DNA of 64,000 nucleotides, from assembly GCA_018669475.1 (NCBI GenBank), contig JABHCC010000197.1:52193-116192 (forward strand). Direction: 5' to 3'. Below the pieces are notes generated by a model. That model ran no database searches. It had not been told where the DNA came from and saw only the letters and a list, made by a program, of their open reading frames with translations. A program made the translations under genes and the position numbers. Origin of the DNA: Bacteroidota bacterium (GTDB lineage: Bacteria > Bacteroidota > Bacteroidia > Bacteroidales > UBA12481). Below, piece by piece: positions 47,233 through 56,590 of this stretch (its first letter is position 1; each line of letters begins with the position of its first letter).

Positions 47233-50200
47233 AATAATATTTCTAATCCTAATGATTAGCCAGTTTCAGTCTGCATTGACTCAAACCAAAACTCCTATTG
47301 AGGATGCGGTTTACCAGTCAAATGCACAGCAGTTAAGTTCGTATAGTATTTTATTCACAGGTAATACCGCAAAAGGAACCCTGGATGAGGAATTGTTTGA
47401 AGAATGGAATGAAGCCAGTCAGGATTCAGATGACCTCGCATATCTTATGCTTGGAAATATTTATGATCCTGAGAAAAGGGATGTATCTAAAAAACTTCTT
47501 CAGAATGGGAAGTATCCAATGTTGCTGAGCCCCGGCGAAAAAGAGTGGGCAAATGGCAGTTCTTTAGGAAAAAAGATGATTAAGGATATTGAGGAGGAAC
47601 TCGAAAAGGAATATCAAGGCCCTGTATACAGGCCTGATGCCGCTTGTCCGGGACCAAAGGAAATCGTTTTAAGTGACCATTTGGTTGTTATTCTTATAGA
47701 TACACATTGGTGGGTACATAAGTTCGACAGGCGTTATAATAAGTGCGGCATTGAAACCAGTGCTGATATTTTGATTTTGATTGAAGATGCTATCAGAAGA
47801 CATCATACCACGAAGCATGTGCTTATTGCCGGACATCATTCGCTTAAGAGTTATGGTAACAGTGGTGGGTATTTTTCACTTAAACAATCAATATTTGAAG
47901 CTCCTTATACACTATTCAGGAAATTGCCAGGAACCCGAAAAGATAGTCATCATCCAGATTTTAAGGGATTTCGTGATGCAATGTTATCAATCCTAAAGAA
48001 ATATCCTGATTTGATTTACGCCTCAGCTGGCGATGCTAATTTGCAGTATTTTGCAGATAATGAGGCTCATCACATTGTCTCAGGAGCCTTTTCACAATCT
48101 GAATTTGTTCGTGAAGACTTAGCTGAATTTGCAAGCTCTGAAAAAGGGTTTGCACGATTGAATTTCTCCTCTGATGGAGATTGTAATTTAATTTTCACAA
48201 GTACTAAAGGGGAGATTTTTAGAAAAACTATATACAAGAAGTCATTTATTAGTGATGTTATGCACGAGGATGTTGCAGTGTATCAGGCAGATAGTATAGT
48301 GATTAATGCTAGTAGCAGATATAACATGAAAGAATCTGCGTATTTCTGGATGGGTGAAAATTACCGTGACATTTGGGATACTCCTGTTAAAGTTCCGGTA
48401 TTTGATTTAGGAAGTAAAAAGGGTGGATTGCAAATCCTTAAGAGGGGAGGTGGACAGCAAACATTGTCGCTCAGACTTCAGGATAAAGCCGGAAAACAGT
48501 ATGTATTGCGCTCACTTGAAAAGAATGTCGAAGGTGTGCTTCCGGGTGAATTCAGGAATACCCTGGTATTGGATGTGGTTCAAGATCAGATATCTGCATC
48601 CAACCCCTATGCTGGTTTAGTGGTAGCAAAATTGGCAGAGGATGCTGGAGTTTTTCATGCAAATCCCGAGCTTGTGTATATTCCCGATGATCCACGCTTT
48701 GGAATATACAGATCCGATCTGGCAGGACGACTTTATCTTTTTGAAGAACGACCTGCAAACGACAGAAGTGATGTGGCTGGTTTTGGCTTCTCTGAAGACA
48801 TCATCTCAACTGATGAGATGATTGAAAAAATTTTCGATGATGAAGATCATTTTGTTGACCCTGATGCCACACTCAGAGCCAGATTATTTGATATTCTTAT
48901 AAATGACTGGGACAGGCATGATGACCAATGGAGATGGGCTGGTTTTAAAATGGGGGAGAAAACAATTTACAAACCAATCCCCAGAGATCGTGATCAGGCT
49001 TTCTTTGTAAATGAAGGAGTATTGCCTTGGATCGCCAAACGAAAAACTTTGATACCGAAGATTCAAGGATTTGATGATTTCACTGAAAATATGGAGGGAC
49101 AAGCTTTTAATGCTCGTTATTTTGATCGGACTTTTCTGATTCATAGCAAATGGAATGATTGGCTGGAACAAATAGACATACTTAAATCATTGTTAACACA
49201 TGAACGGATTGATGAAGCAGTATTGAATTTCCCTGAAGAAGTTCAAGCATTATGTGCAGATCAAACAGCAGAGATATTAAAAGTCAGGCTTGAAAATCTA
49301 GAGCCAATGGCCAGGGAGTTGTATTTGTCTCTTGCAAAGGAGATCAGTATTACTGGTACAAATGAAGAAGATCTATTTGAAATAATAATACCCAATGACA
49401 CGACAATCCGGGTCAAAGGCTTTCACCGTAAAAAGGATAATAAGAAGGGAGCAAAAATTTATCATCGAGAATTTTACTCGTCTGAAACTAAAAAAATCCG
49501 TATTTATGGGTTTGATAAAAAAGATCATTTTCACATTGAAGGGAATGAGAAAAACAAAATTGACCTGATAATTATTGGAGGTGCTAGTGATGATAATGTT
49601 ACATACGATGGAACAAGGAAACCTGGTTTTCTTACTATTTATGATAAGAAGAGCACCGATTTATCCTCTCGCTTAGAAAACAGTATTATAAGCATTTATA
49701 ATGATGATGAATTGAAATATGACAGAGAAGCTTATAAATATAATATTGTTTTTCCAGGTTTATTCACAGGCTATAATCAGGATGATGGTATTTTCTTGGG
49801 AGGGGGTGCTAATTACAGGAAGTTTTCGCGCTACAATTATCAAGAGTATGAGGTCTTAGCGAGTTATGCATTGCTGACAAATGCGTTTAAAATTCATGTA
49901 GCAAATAAATATGTTTATCCCTTAAAACGATTTCAAATTGGAATAATAGCTGATTATAAATCACCAAGTTATACAAATAACTATTTTGGAATGGGCAATG
50001 AAACTCAATGGCAGCGTGCAAAATCTGAAAGAGAATATTACAACATAAGAATGAGCGAAAAGTTTCTTAGGACAGATTTAATTAAGCTGATCGGCAAAGA
50101 TGGAGATCATCAGGCCGGACTCAGTTTCTTTTATAAAAATACTCATGTCGAGGCAACTCCTGATCGTTACGTATCAGATTTTTCTAAAAACGACCTTGAT

Positions 50201-50821
50201 CATGTTGACCTTCAGGAAAACTCTTTTGCAGGATTTTCTTTGAACTATAAGTTAAGCACCATACCTCAGGCCAATAAGAAAGAAGAAAGTGATTTTGGGG
50301 GTGGTAATATGTTCCCCACCAGAGGAACTCTGCTGAAGACAGAAGTTTCACATTTTCAAGGTTTAAATTCCAATTCAACAAATTTCACCAGGATATCAGG
50401 GGAGTGGACTTCTTATCTGAGCTTTTCTCAGCGTCCGCGTATTGTTTATGTTGCTCGGCTAGGTGGCGAGAAGCTTTTTGGAGATTATGCTTTTCATGAG
50501 GCTGCTACGCTAGGACAAAAAAGCAACCTACGGGGATTTCGACTAACAAGATTTTATGGCGATGCTTCTTTCTACCTTAATACTGAAGTACGTATCAGGG
50601 TTAAAGAATTTAAAACATACATTTTAAATGGCACTGCCGGATTGTTATTATTCAATGATGTAGGTCGTGTATGGCTAAATGGTGAAAACTCCAAAGTTTG
50701 GCATGACGGCTATGGTTTAGGTTTGTGGTGGTCACCTTTTGATATGACAATATTTAGTGTTTCATATGCAAGAAGTACTGAAGATAGTCTTATTAATTTT
50801 TCTTTAAAGTATCAATTCTAA
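47213..50821 (+). CDS. Degenerate metallophosphatase fused to an Omp85-like barrel
   Basis: A 1202-residue exported protein (signal peptide to about residue 25). Residues about 45-330 resemble a calcineurin-type phosphoesterase: VVILIDTHWW and AGHHSLKSYG are kept, but the usual LGDNIYP and GHxHNLQ motifs read LGNIYDP and GDANLQ, so metal binding is probably damaged. Residues about 500-700 hold DWDRHDDQWRW and PIPRDRDQAFF, a kinase-like region of unknown role. The C-terminal 350 residues form an Omp85/surface-antigen barrel ending in YQF. It overlaps the pyruvate kinase-like gene by 20 bp. Confidence 0.75.
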   Translation: MIASTFKIIFLILMISQFQSALTQTKTPIEDAVYQSNAQQLSSYSILFTGNTAKGTLDEELFEEWNEASQDSDDLAYLMLGNIYDPEKRDVSKKLLQNGKYPMLLSPGEKEWANGSSLGKKMIKDIEEELEKEYQGPVYRPDAACPGPKEIVLSDHLVVILIDTHWWVHKFDRRYNKCGIETSADILILIEDAIRRHHTTKHVLIAGHHSLKSYGNSGGYFSLKQSIFEAPYTLFRKLPGTRKDSHHPDFKGFRDAMLSILKKYPDLIYASAGDANLQYFADNEAHHIVSGAFSQSEFVREDLAEFASSEKGFARLNFSSDGDCNLIFTSTKGEIFRKTIYKKSFISDVMHEDVAVYQADSIVINASSRYNMKESAYFWMGENYRDIWDTPVKVPVFDLGSKKGGLQILKRGGGQQTLSLRLQDKAGKQYVLRSLEKNVEGVLPGEFRNTLVLDVVQDQISASNPYAGLVVAKLAEDAGVFHANPELVYIPDDPRFGIYRSDLAGRLYLFEERPANDRSDVAGFGFSEDIISTDEMIEKIFDDEDHFVDPDATLRARLFDILINDWDRHDDQWRWAGFKMGEKTIYKPIPRDRDQAFFVNEGVLPWIAKRKTLIPKIQGFDDFTENMEGQAFNARYFDRTFLIHSKWNDWLEQIDILKSLLTHERIDEAVLNFPEEVQALCADQTAEILKVRLENLEPMARELYLSLAKEISITGTNEEDLFEIIIPNDTTIRVKGFHRKKDNKKGAKIYHREFYSSETKKIRIYGFDKKDHFHIEGNEKNKIDLIIIGGASDDNVTYDGTRKPGFLTIYDKKSTDLSSRLENSIISIYNDDELKYDREAYKYNIVFPGLFTGYNQDDGIFLGGGANYRKFSRYNYQEYEVLASYALLTNAFKIHVANKYVYPLKRFQIGIIADYKSPSYTNNYFGMGNETQWQRAKSEREYYNIRMSEKFLRTDLIKLIGKDGDHQAGLSFFYKNTHVEATPDRYVSDFSKNDLDHVDLQENSFAGFSLNYKLSTIPQANKKEESDFGGGNMFPTRGTLLKTEVSHFQGLNSNSTNFTRISGEWTSYLSFSQRPRIVYVARLGGEKLFGDYAFHEAATLGQKSNLRGFRLTRFYGDASFYLNTEVRIRVKEFKTYILNGTAGLLLFNDVGRVWLNGENSKVWHDGYGLGLWWSPFDMTIFSVSYARSTEDSLINFSLKYQF

Positions 50822-50822
50822 G

Positions 50823-51458
50823 ATGAGAATTAAGTTGTTGTTATCAGGTATATTCATTTTATTTTTTCTTTCAGATGATCTTTTTGCAGGTTCAAAAATA
50901 TACCTGATCAGACATGCTTCTGTGCAGATTGAAAACCCGGGATGGTGTAACGTAGAAGGAGCTCTCAGTTATAAGGAGGAATACAATACATCTCAGATAT
51001 ATGCTTTTGATGCTGAAGTGGTGTTAAACAGAATTTCATATCATGAGACTTGTGATACTGTGTTTTGCAGCCCGCAACTAAGAGCTGTTCAAACGGCTAA
51101 TCAGCTATTTAATGATGATGTAATACTTAAAATTGATGAGAACCTGCGAGAACTTGATTATCCGATAATTTTATTGCCTCTTGTTAAGCTTCCAATTCGT
51201 GCCTGGCTGGTTATTTCCCGATTCTCATGGACAGTTTTAAACAGGCATAATGAAAAACCTTCTTACAATCAGAGAAAGACGAATCTAAAAGAGTTCTCAA
51301 AGGAATTGGTTGCTCATGCTGAAGAAAATGGAATAAGCATTGTAATAGCACATGGAATGGTGAATTTGGAGTTAATACGAATACTCAAAAAGCAAGGATG
51401 GAAATTTGAACAAAAGGAAGGACTTAGTAATCTTGCCGTAAACTGCTTGGTCAAATAA
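50823..51458 (+). CDS. Exported histidine phosphatase
   Basis: A 211-residue histidine-acid-phosphatase/phosphoglycerate mutase-like protein with a signal peptide (MRIKLLLSGIFILFFLSDDLFA). The first motif is YLIRHASV (RHG variant RHA, catalytic His), with CSPQLRAVQTAN, NLRELDYP and the second His in IVIAHGM. It would act in the periplasm. Its stop shares a base with the next start (TAATG), so the two are coupled. Confidence 0.85.
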   Translation: MRIKLLLSGIFILFFLSDDLFAGSKIYLIRHASVQIENPGWCNVEGALSYKEEYNTSQIYAFDAEVVLNRISYHETCDTVFCSPQLRAVQTANQLFNDDVILKIDENLRELDYPIILLPLVKLPIRAWLVISRFSWTVLNRHNEKPSYNQRKTNLKEFSKELVAHAEENGISIVIAHGMVNLELIRILKKQGWKFEQKEGLSNLAVNCLVK

Positions 51459-52387
51459 TGAAAAAGAATTTTATTCTAGGACTGTCATTATTTGCTTTTG
51501 TAGCCTGCAATTATCAGGAGGGTAGCCAGCAGCCACTTCCTGAAGGGATGCAAGAAGAAGCTACAGTGCATTATGATTTGGATAATCCTGATATAGTCTA
51601 TGATCTACCTGCTAATCTTAATGAAATCTCAGGAATATCAATTTATCAGGAAAGTAAAATTGCCTGTATTCAAGACGAGCATGCGATTATCTATATCTTC
51701 TGTACACAGGAGGAAAAGATTTCATCAATAATTGATTTTGGTAAAAGTGGTGATTATGAAGATCTTGCTGTGCTTGGAGAAAATGCTTATGTTCTGAGAA
51801 GTGATGGTGCTATAATAATGATTAACAACTTTGAGGATAATCAAAGAAAAGTTATTGAAATAGAAACCCAGCTGAAGGCAAGAAACGATACAGAAGGCTT
51901 GGTCTACGACATAAATACCAATTCACTTCTAATCGCCTGTAAAGAGTCTCCCTCTCTGATTACAAAGAACCATTATGAAGGATTCAAGGCGATCTATAGA
52001 TTTGATCTGAAAAACGATAGGCTTATTGAGGAGCCGGAATATTTGCTTGATCTTTCATCTATAGATAAGGTGAAAAATACTGGTGCAGTTGAGAAATTCT
52101 TCATTCAAACAGCAAGAAAGCTTAACCTTACTTCCAGCGATAGTAATTTTTCCCCTTCAGGGATAGCCATTCATCCTTTTAATAACAATGATATTTATAT
52201 AATCTCCAGTGTTGGGAAATTATTAATTATCATGGATAAAAAGGGTCTTATAAATAATATCATAGAATTAGATCAAGGCTTGTTTAATCAACCTGAAGGG
52301 ATTTGTTTTTCTAACAATGGAGATTTGTTTATCTCAAATGAAGGTGGTTGTGGCGTAGCCAACATACTGAAATATAGTTATTTATAG
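51458..52387 (+). CDS. SdiA-regulated-type beta-propeller lipoprotein
   Basis: A 309-residue protein with a lipoprotein signal (LGLSLFAFVACN). The body matches the SdiA-regulated (YjiK) beta-propeller family: LPANLNEISGISIYQESK, DFGKSGDYEDLAVLGE, NDTEGLVYD and FSPSGIAIHPFNN. The family is probably extracytoplasmic; its substrate is unknown, although related propellers include phytases and lactonases. It is the last gene of the cyclase operon. Confidence 0.85.
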   Translation: MKKNFILGLSLFAFVACNYQEGSQQPLPEGMQEEATVHYDLDNPDIVYDLPANLNEISGISIYQESKIACIQDEHAIIYIFCTQEEKISSIIDFGKSGDYEDLAVLGENAYVLRSDGAIIMINNFEDNQRKVIEIETQLKARNDTEGLVYDINTNSLLIACKESPSLITKNHYEGFKAIYRFDLKNDRLIEEPEYLLDLSSIDKVKNTGAVEKFFIQTARKLNLTSSDSNFSPSGIAIHPFNNNDIYIISSVGKLLIIMDKKGLINNIIELDQGLFNQPEGICFSNNGDLFISNEGGCGVANILKYSYL

Positions 52388-52496
52388 AAGATAATTTTGC
52401 ACTTTCTATACGTGTCAATAGTGATGATTTTGACACATGGGCCGGCATATCTAAATTGTGGATCGGGAAACAAATATGATCTATGTGTAGAATATA

Positions 52497-53150
52497 CTAT
52501 AGATCATCCCGGTCAATCTTATCGCTATACTGATCAATGACTTCTGTTTTATTCCAGCTTTTCACTACATTCAAATAGTCAATTGCATCTGCAAAACCTG
52601 CTTCTTTGTATGCCAGGTAAACTTCGATATACCCTTCAGCAACCCCATCAATCTCTGAGGCAGTATAATTACCGGATTCAGCCTCAAGTTGTGGAATGTT
52701 AAGAATGGTTCCTTCGGATAAGACATCCGGATTTGTTAGTTTGTCAGCATTGGCATGATACAACAAGGGCCACAGATCGGTCTGTCCGTAATGCTCAAAT
52801 GCAAGAGCCATCAACTGATCTCCCGGCTTGGTTGCATAACTTTCTGCAACCATGGCTTCTTCCTCCGTAACATCTTCTTGTTCTTCTTCAACAGCTTGTT
52901 CTTCCCCCTGTTCAATAAGGGCAGGCTCAAGTACATCTGATTCTTCTACCTGGTCTTCAATCACCTGTTCTGTTGATGTCTCGTCAGTTGTTGAACCTTC
53001 TTCATTCGTTTTCCAGGGCTGTATGATAATTACAACTACCAGGATAATTGCCAATAAAACAATCAGGATCCACCAAAATGGCTTCATCTTCGGCTTTTTT
53101 GGTTCATCCTTTGTCGCTGGCTTTTCTGCAGCAGGTTCGACTTTTTGCAC
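52497..53150 (-). CDS. LysM protein with transmembrane helix (C-terminal part of a frameshifted HU-LysM protein)
   Basis: The frame encodes a Pro/Ala/Lys linker, one membrane helix (about residues 24-45, FWWILIVLLAIILVVVIII), an acidic linker (45-105) and a LysM domain (KPGDQLMALAFEHYGQTDLW, then GTILNIPQL). LysM binds peptidoglycan. The reading frame is open upstream without a good start and merges smoothly with the HU-like gene (VKTVDPKAEPAVQKVEP) if one base is added at the T4 run 53177-53180. I think this is the C-terminal half of one HU-TM-LysM protein. Confidence 0.7.
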   Translation of the reverse strand: MQKVEPAAEKPATKDEPKKPKMKPFWWILIVLLAIILVVVIIIQPWKTNEEGSTTDETSTEQVIEDQVEESDVLEPALIEQGEEQAVEEEQEDVTEEEAMVAESYATKPGDQLMALAFEHYGQTDLWPLLYHANADKLTNPDVLSEGTILNIPQLEAESGNYTASEIDGVAEGYIEVYLAYKEAGFADAIDYLNVVKSWNKTEVIDQYSDKIDRDDL

Positions 53151-53527
53151 AGCAGGTTCTGCCTTCGGATCAACTGTTTTAACGCTTCGGCTGGCTGTTC
53201 TTTCTGTTCTTCCAGAAGCTCTGGTTTCAGATGGGCATACTCACGGTTGATGAATTCCCGTAAAGATACATTGGGTTTAAACAGGATGCGATTGTGTGCA
53301 GCGATCTCAATGGGATCTCCCGTTTGTGGATTTCGTCCCTGACGGGCTTTCGTCCATTTTAAGCGGTATCGGCCTAGTCCTCTGACGGTAATATGTTGAT
53401 CTTGTTGCAGCCCCTCAGTAGTGGTCCGAATCATTTCATGAATCAGTTTGTCAACAAGGTTCTTTGGCCGTCCTGTTTTCTCAGCGATTTTGTCAACCAG
53501 CTCTTGGTAAGTCATTTTATTATCCAT
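53084..53527 (-). CDS. HU-family DNA-binding protein (probably N-terminal part of an HU-LysM fusion)
   Basis: An HU/IHF-like domain (about residues 1-95; MTYQELVDKIAEKTGRPKN and ARQGRNPQTGDPI, the HU arm and the G.NP.TG signature) followed by EYAHLKPELLEEQKEQPAEA. After residue 108 the frame becomes low-complexity (QLIRRQNLLCKKSNLLQKSQ) and stops, unlike any HU, so the frame shifts there. Correcting a T4 to T5 run (plus strand 53177-53180) joins it to the LysM gene. It overlaps the preceding HU gene by 8 bp. Confidence 0.7.
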   Translation of the reverse strand: MDNKMTYQELVDKIAEKTGRPKNLVDKLIHEMIRTTTEGLQQDQHITVRGLGRYRLKWTKARQGRNPQTGDPIEIAAHNRILFKPNVSLREFINREYAHLKPELLEEQKEQPAEALKQLIRRQNLLCKKSNLLQKSQRQRMNQKSRR

Positions 53528-53810
53528 GACGCACCTCCTTGTTAACAGTTTCGTTCAATTTTTGACTGGCACGGAATTGAACAATTTTTTTCTTTGGGTA
53601 TCGATAGTATCTTTTCTCGGTGGGATTAAATGATTTTCGCGGGTGAGTCATTCGTGCCTGAAACGATCCGAGAGATGGTAAATTGATACGATAACCTTGA
53701 TCCAGTAAGTCTTTGATGACTTCTACAGATCCTTCGAGTAAGACTTTGGTCTCTTCCTGAGTAAGGTCCAAAGTACTCGCTATTTTGGCAATTTGGTCTG
53801 AACTTGTCAT
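53520..53810 (-). CDS. HU-like DNA-binding protein
   Basis: A 96-residue HU/IHF-type protein. The N-terminal helices (QIAKIASTLDLTQEETKVLL) and the beta-arm region with ARMTHPRKSFNPTEKRYY fit the family. HU proteins bend DNA and compact chromosomes. Its stop overlaps the second HU gene by 8 bp, so both are co-translated. A second HU copy in the same operon suggests paired domains acting together. Confidence 0.8.
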   Translation of the reverse strand: MTSSDQIAKIASTLDLTQEETKVLLEGSVEVIKDLLDQGYRINLPSLGSFQARMTHPRKSFNPTEKRYYRYPKKKIVQFRASQKLNETVNKEVRHG

Positions 53811-54226
53811 AGGTGTGTAAATTCGAAGGTTTATGTATCTGAAATATAAGCATATAATTTAATTTACACAATAGTTAGTTCCTCCTGACAAATTGAGTCA
53901 TCTAAACTTGTCGATAGTAAGTCACTGATTCCAGAGTATCATAAAAGATATAGAATAAACCACTTTACGAGTGAGCAAATTGAGAACTATCTTATGAGTC
54001 TGTATAACTAATTTTACAAAGTGAAGGTCTATTCATATTTATCTTAAGAGCATCCATTCTTTACTGCAATTCTTTTTTCAATTATAAACAAAATTGAAGT
54101 TATGAATTTCACCATTGAGATCACTCATCCCAACAAGATCATTCTTTACTAAATATCCAGATAGTAATTCTAAAGGACAGTGCTCATCCAAATACAAATA
54201 AATACTCCAGTCCTCAATCAGAATAT
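53811..54226. other. Intergenic region with one half of an inverted repeat
   Basis: About 415 bp. The only notable sequence is TCCTCCTGACAA at 53880-53891, inverted at 56377-56388. An open stretch on the minus strand (about 54230-54081), running into a stop, reads ELLSGYLVKNDLVGMSDLNG and might be decayed coding sequence, but no homologue is recognised. Confidence 0.5.
53880..53891 (+). repeat. Left copy of a 12-bp inverted repeat flanking the T9SS gene
   Basis: TCCTCCTGACAA occurs here and, inverted as TTGTCAGGAGGA, at 56377-56388. The copies flank the T9SS repeat-protein gene. A transposon end is possible but no transposase is between them. Confidence 0.4.
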
Positions 54227-56266
54227 TTACAATTTCAGTATTCTTACTATTTGACGATCGTTTCCTAATCCCAACTCCAACAGATAGATACCAGGCGTAA
54301 GCCCTTCGAGCGAAAGTTCTGTGCTCCCGAATCCCTCCTTGGTAAACAATTCAATGCCAGCCACTGACCTTACTGTAATTCCATATGACATTGATTGGTT
54401 TTTGGTCTCTATGAAAAGTTTGTCTTTGACCGGATTAGGATACACCTGAAATGTGAAATGGTAAGGGATAATTTCCAAGCCAGAATTACCTGGGATTGCA
54501 GATTTCCAAACACCACAACTGTAATGACTCACATAAATATACCCATCGGATAAGACAAGTTTATTCTCGATAAATGAAAAAGGCAATCCCTCGTTAAATG
54601 GCTGCCATGACAAGCCCTTATCTTCAGAATAAAAAACACCATTGTCAGTCGCTGCAAAAAGTGTTGTATTGAAGATTGCGGTTGAATTAACATATTGTTC
54701 AGTTAAGTAATCCAACCGAAGGTCCCAGTTTTCTCCGGCGTCGGTTGAGACCCATACTCCGTTATTGGAGCCACAAAGTATCAGATTGCCAGAAGCAGAA
54801 ACTGAATTTATGGTATTTGGATAAGGGCCAATGTCGGTTTCTGACCATGTTGCACCATTGTCATCGCTTATGAGCAATGTGTTGTTATTACTAACCATGT
54901 AAATTTTCCCATGGTCAAATGCAATGTCCCATATTGCAACATTAGTTAAGCCCAAGGATTCCCAAGAGGCTGAAATTGAATTCCATTTAAACATCTCCGA
55001 ATGGATATTGGGATTATTCGAATGGGTAGCCGCCAATACCAGTGATTCATCTGAAAATAAAAGATTGACCATTGCATCTCCCAAGCCCTGGTTTTTTAAT
55101 TCCCAATGAATTCCGCGGTCTTCTGAAATAAATACTGAGCCCTCCTGATCAGTGGCAAAAACACCTTGATCGCTAACTGCCAATTGACCGACACCCCCAT
55201 TAGAAAATCCTTTTAATTCCCAATATTCTCCCTCATTATCTGACAAATAGAGACCATGATCTGTTAATAGCCAAATAGAAGAACCATGGATGACAAAATC
55301 ATGTGTTAATTCAGAAATGAAAAATGTAGGTTTCCAATCTATAGAATTCCTATCAGTAAAAAAGGTGCCAACTTCGTAACTGCTTATTAGTAAATTATCT
55401 TCTGTAAAAGCGATGGATGGAAAATAATCCAGGTATTCCCAGTCTATTTGAAAGGATGACCAATTTTCACCTTCATCAGGAGAATGATACATCAGGCCGT
55501 TTTGGTTTAGCAAATAAATATTGCTCTGATAAATTGCAGCAGACATGTAAAGGTCATCTGGAATGTCTAAACCTGAAAAACTCCAGGTGTTACCTAGGTC
55601 TTCTGACACAGCAACCCCGGTATCAGTCAAGGCAAAAAGCTTTGTGGAACCGGGGAGAATTCGAAAAACTTCAATTTCAGTTGTCGAGTTGTTCCATGTC
55701 ATTCCTAAATCATCAGAAATTTGAATTCTGGGGGCAGGGAAGGACAGGGCAATCAAGGTGTTATTTTTTTCTACCAGTTGAATTATTAATTTATCCTTCA
55801 GAGAAGTTGGCTGCCATTCCCCGGTATCTGGCCAGTATTTATAGACACCATCCGATGTAGCAGCAAAAAACACATCATCCACAGCTATCACTGCGTTAAG
55901 GTCCATTTCGTACATTGTAGGTGTCGGCAGACCAAGACTCATATCCTGCCAGTCATCCCCTTTATTGGTTGAAATAAATATCGCCGGCTCTCCCAAAACA
56001 TTATATCCGCCTGCCAGTATGAATTCCGAATTAACAAATAGGGTCGGGATAATATAGTCGCCCAAACCCAATAGTTTCCATGTGTTTTGCCCATCCGACA
56101 ATAGGTATAATCCCCCATATCCTGAGGAAGCATAAACGTCGTTGTTGTAGGTATGAAGATAGGCCCAGCCAGTTTGTAATAGTGGCACCTTTACAGGTTC
56201 CCATTGTGCATTCGCAAAGCATGCAGATAGAATAGCCAAATAGGCTATTAAAAATAGTTTTTTCAT
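54227..56266 (-). CDS. T9SS-secreted beta-propeller (BNR/sortilin-like) protein
   Basis: About 679 residues: signal peptide (MKKLFLIAYLAILSACFANA), then more than ten BNR/sortilin-type repeats with the DxGxxW pattern (SDDLGMTWNNS, SEDLGNTWSFSG, STDAGENWDLRL), forming beta-propellers, and a C-terminal T9SS sorting domain (VYPNPVKDKLFIETKN). It is probably displayed or released at the surface. The first Met eight codons earlier was rejected because it precedes the signal peptide. Confidence 0.85.
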   Translation of the reverse strand: MKKLFLIAYLAILSACFANAQWEPVKVPLLQTGWAYLHTYNNDVYASSGYGGLYLLSDGQNTWKLLGLGDYIIPTLFVNSEFILAGGYNVLGEPAIFISTNKGDDWQDMSLGLPTPTMYEMDLNAVIAVDDVFFAATSDGVYKYWPDTGEWQPTSLKDKLIIQLVEKNNTLIALSFPAPRIQISDDLGMTWNNSTTEIEVFRILPGSTKLFALTDTGVAVSEDLGNTWSFSGLDIPDDLYMSAAIYQSNIYLLNQNGLMYHSPDEGENWSSFQIDWEYLDYFPSIAFTEDNLLISSYEVGTFFTDRNSIDWKPTFFISELTHDFVIHGSSIWLLTDHGLYLSDNEGEYWELKGFSNGGVGQLAVSDQGVFATDQEGSVFISEDRGIHWELKNQGLGDAMVNLLFSDESLVLAATHSNNPNIHSEMFKWNSISASWESLGLTNVAIWDIAFDHGKIYMVSNNNTLLISDDNGATWSETDIGPYPNTINSVSASGNLILCGSNNGVWVSTDAGENWDLRLDYLTEQYVNSTAIFNTTLFAATDNGVFYSEDKGLSWQPFNEGLPFSFIENKLVLSDGYIYVSHYSCGVWKSAIPGNSGLEIIPYHFTFQVYPNPVKDKLFIETKNQSMSYGITVRSVAGIELFTKEGFGSTELSLEGLTPGIYLLELGLGNDRQIVRILKL

Positions 56267-56376
56267 GTCGATAAGGTTATGATGGTTCATGTAAAGTTAG
56301 TAATTGAGTTGGACTAATACAAACAAAATCAACTATTTGGCTGAATGACTAGGTTGACATAGCCTGTCATTTCTTC

Positions 56377-56388
56377 TTGTCAGGAGGA
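56377..56388 (-). repeat. Right copy of the 12-bp inverted repeat
   Basis: TTGTCAGGAGGA, the inverse of 53880-53891. The sequence inward of both copies (to about 10 bp) shows no further agreement, so only the 12 bp are shared. Confidence 0.4.
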
Positions 56389-56553
56389 GAATTAGCCCAG
56401 ATTAGATTAGACTCGCTTAAATCTGAATAGGGCAAGATAAAACAGGTCAAGGCATTTGATAATAGAAGCTATTGATTGTTATGGGTTTTGAAGGTTATTT
56501 AACTCAAACTAAGATTTTAGCAAACTTTGACTAATATTTGACTTAAAATAACA

Positions 56554-56579
56554 AAACCACCAGTGTTTACTGGTGGTTT
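56554..56579. terminator. Hairpin, probable terminator next to the attachment site
   Basis: AAACCACCAG/CTGGTGGTTT is a perfect 10-bp stem with a 6-base loop, followed by TTTGAGTT. It may originally have terminated the tRNA whose 3' end lies next to it. Confidence 0.7.
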
Positions 56580-56590
56580 GAGTTAATCTT

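Noticed and set aside
52412..52436. Hairpin GTGTCAA/TTGACAC after the last gene of the cyclase operon
   Set aside because: The stem is short and no T-tract follows, so it was not called a terminator.
52852..53250. A 132-codon plus-strand frame rich in Ser and Val
   Set aside because: It is the complement of the acidic and Pro-rich linker of the LysM and HU genes, where open frames appear by composition.
54081..54230. Minus-strand open stretch after the T9SS gene
   Set aside because: It reads plausibly as protein but is short, has no start and no known family; noted only as possible decay.
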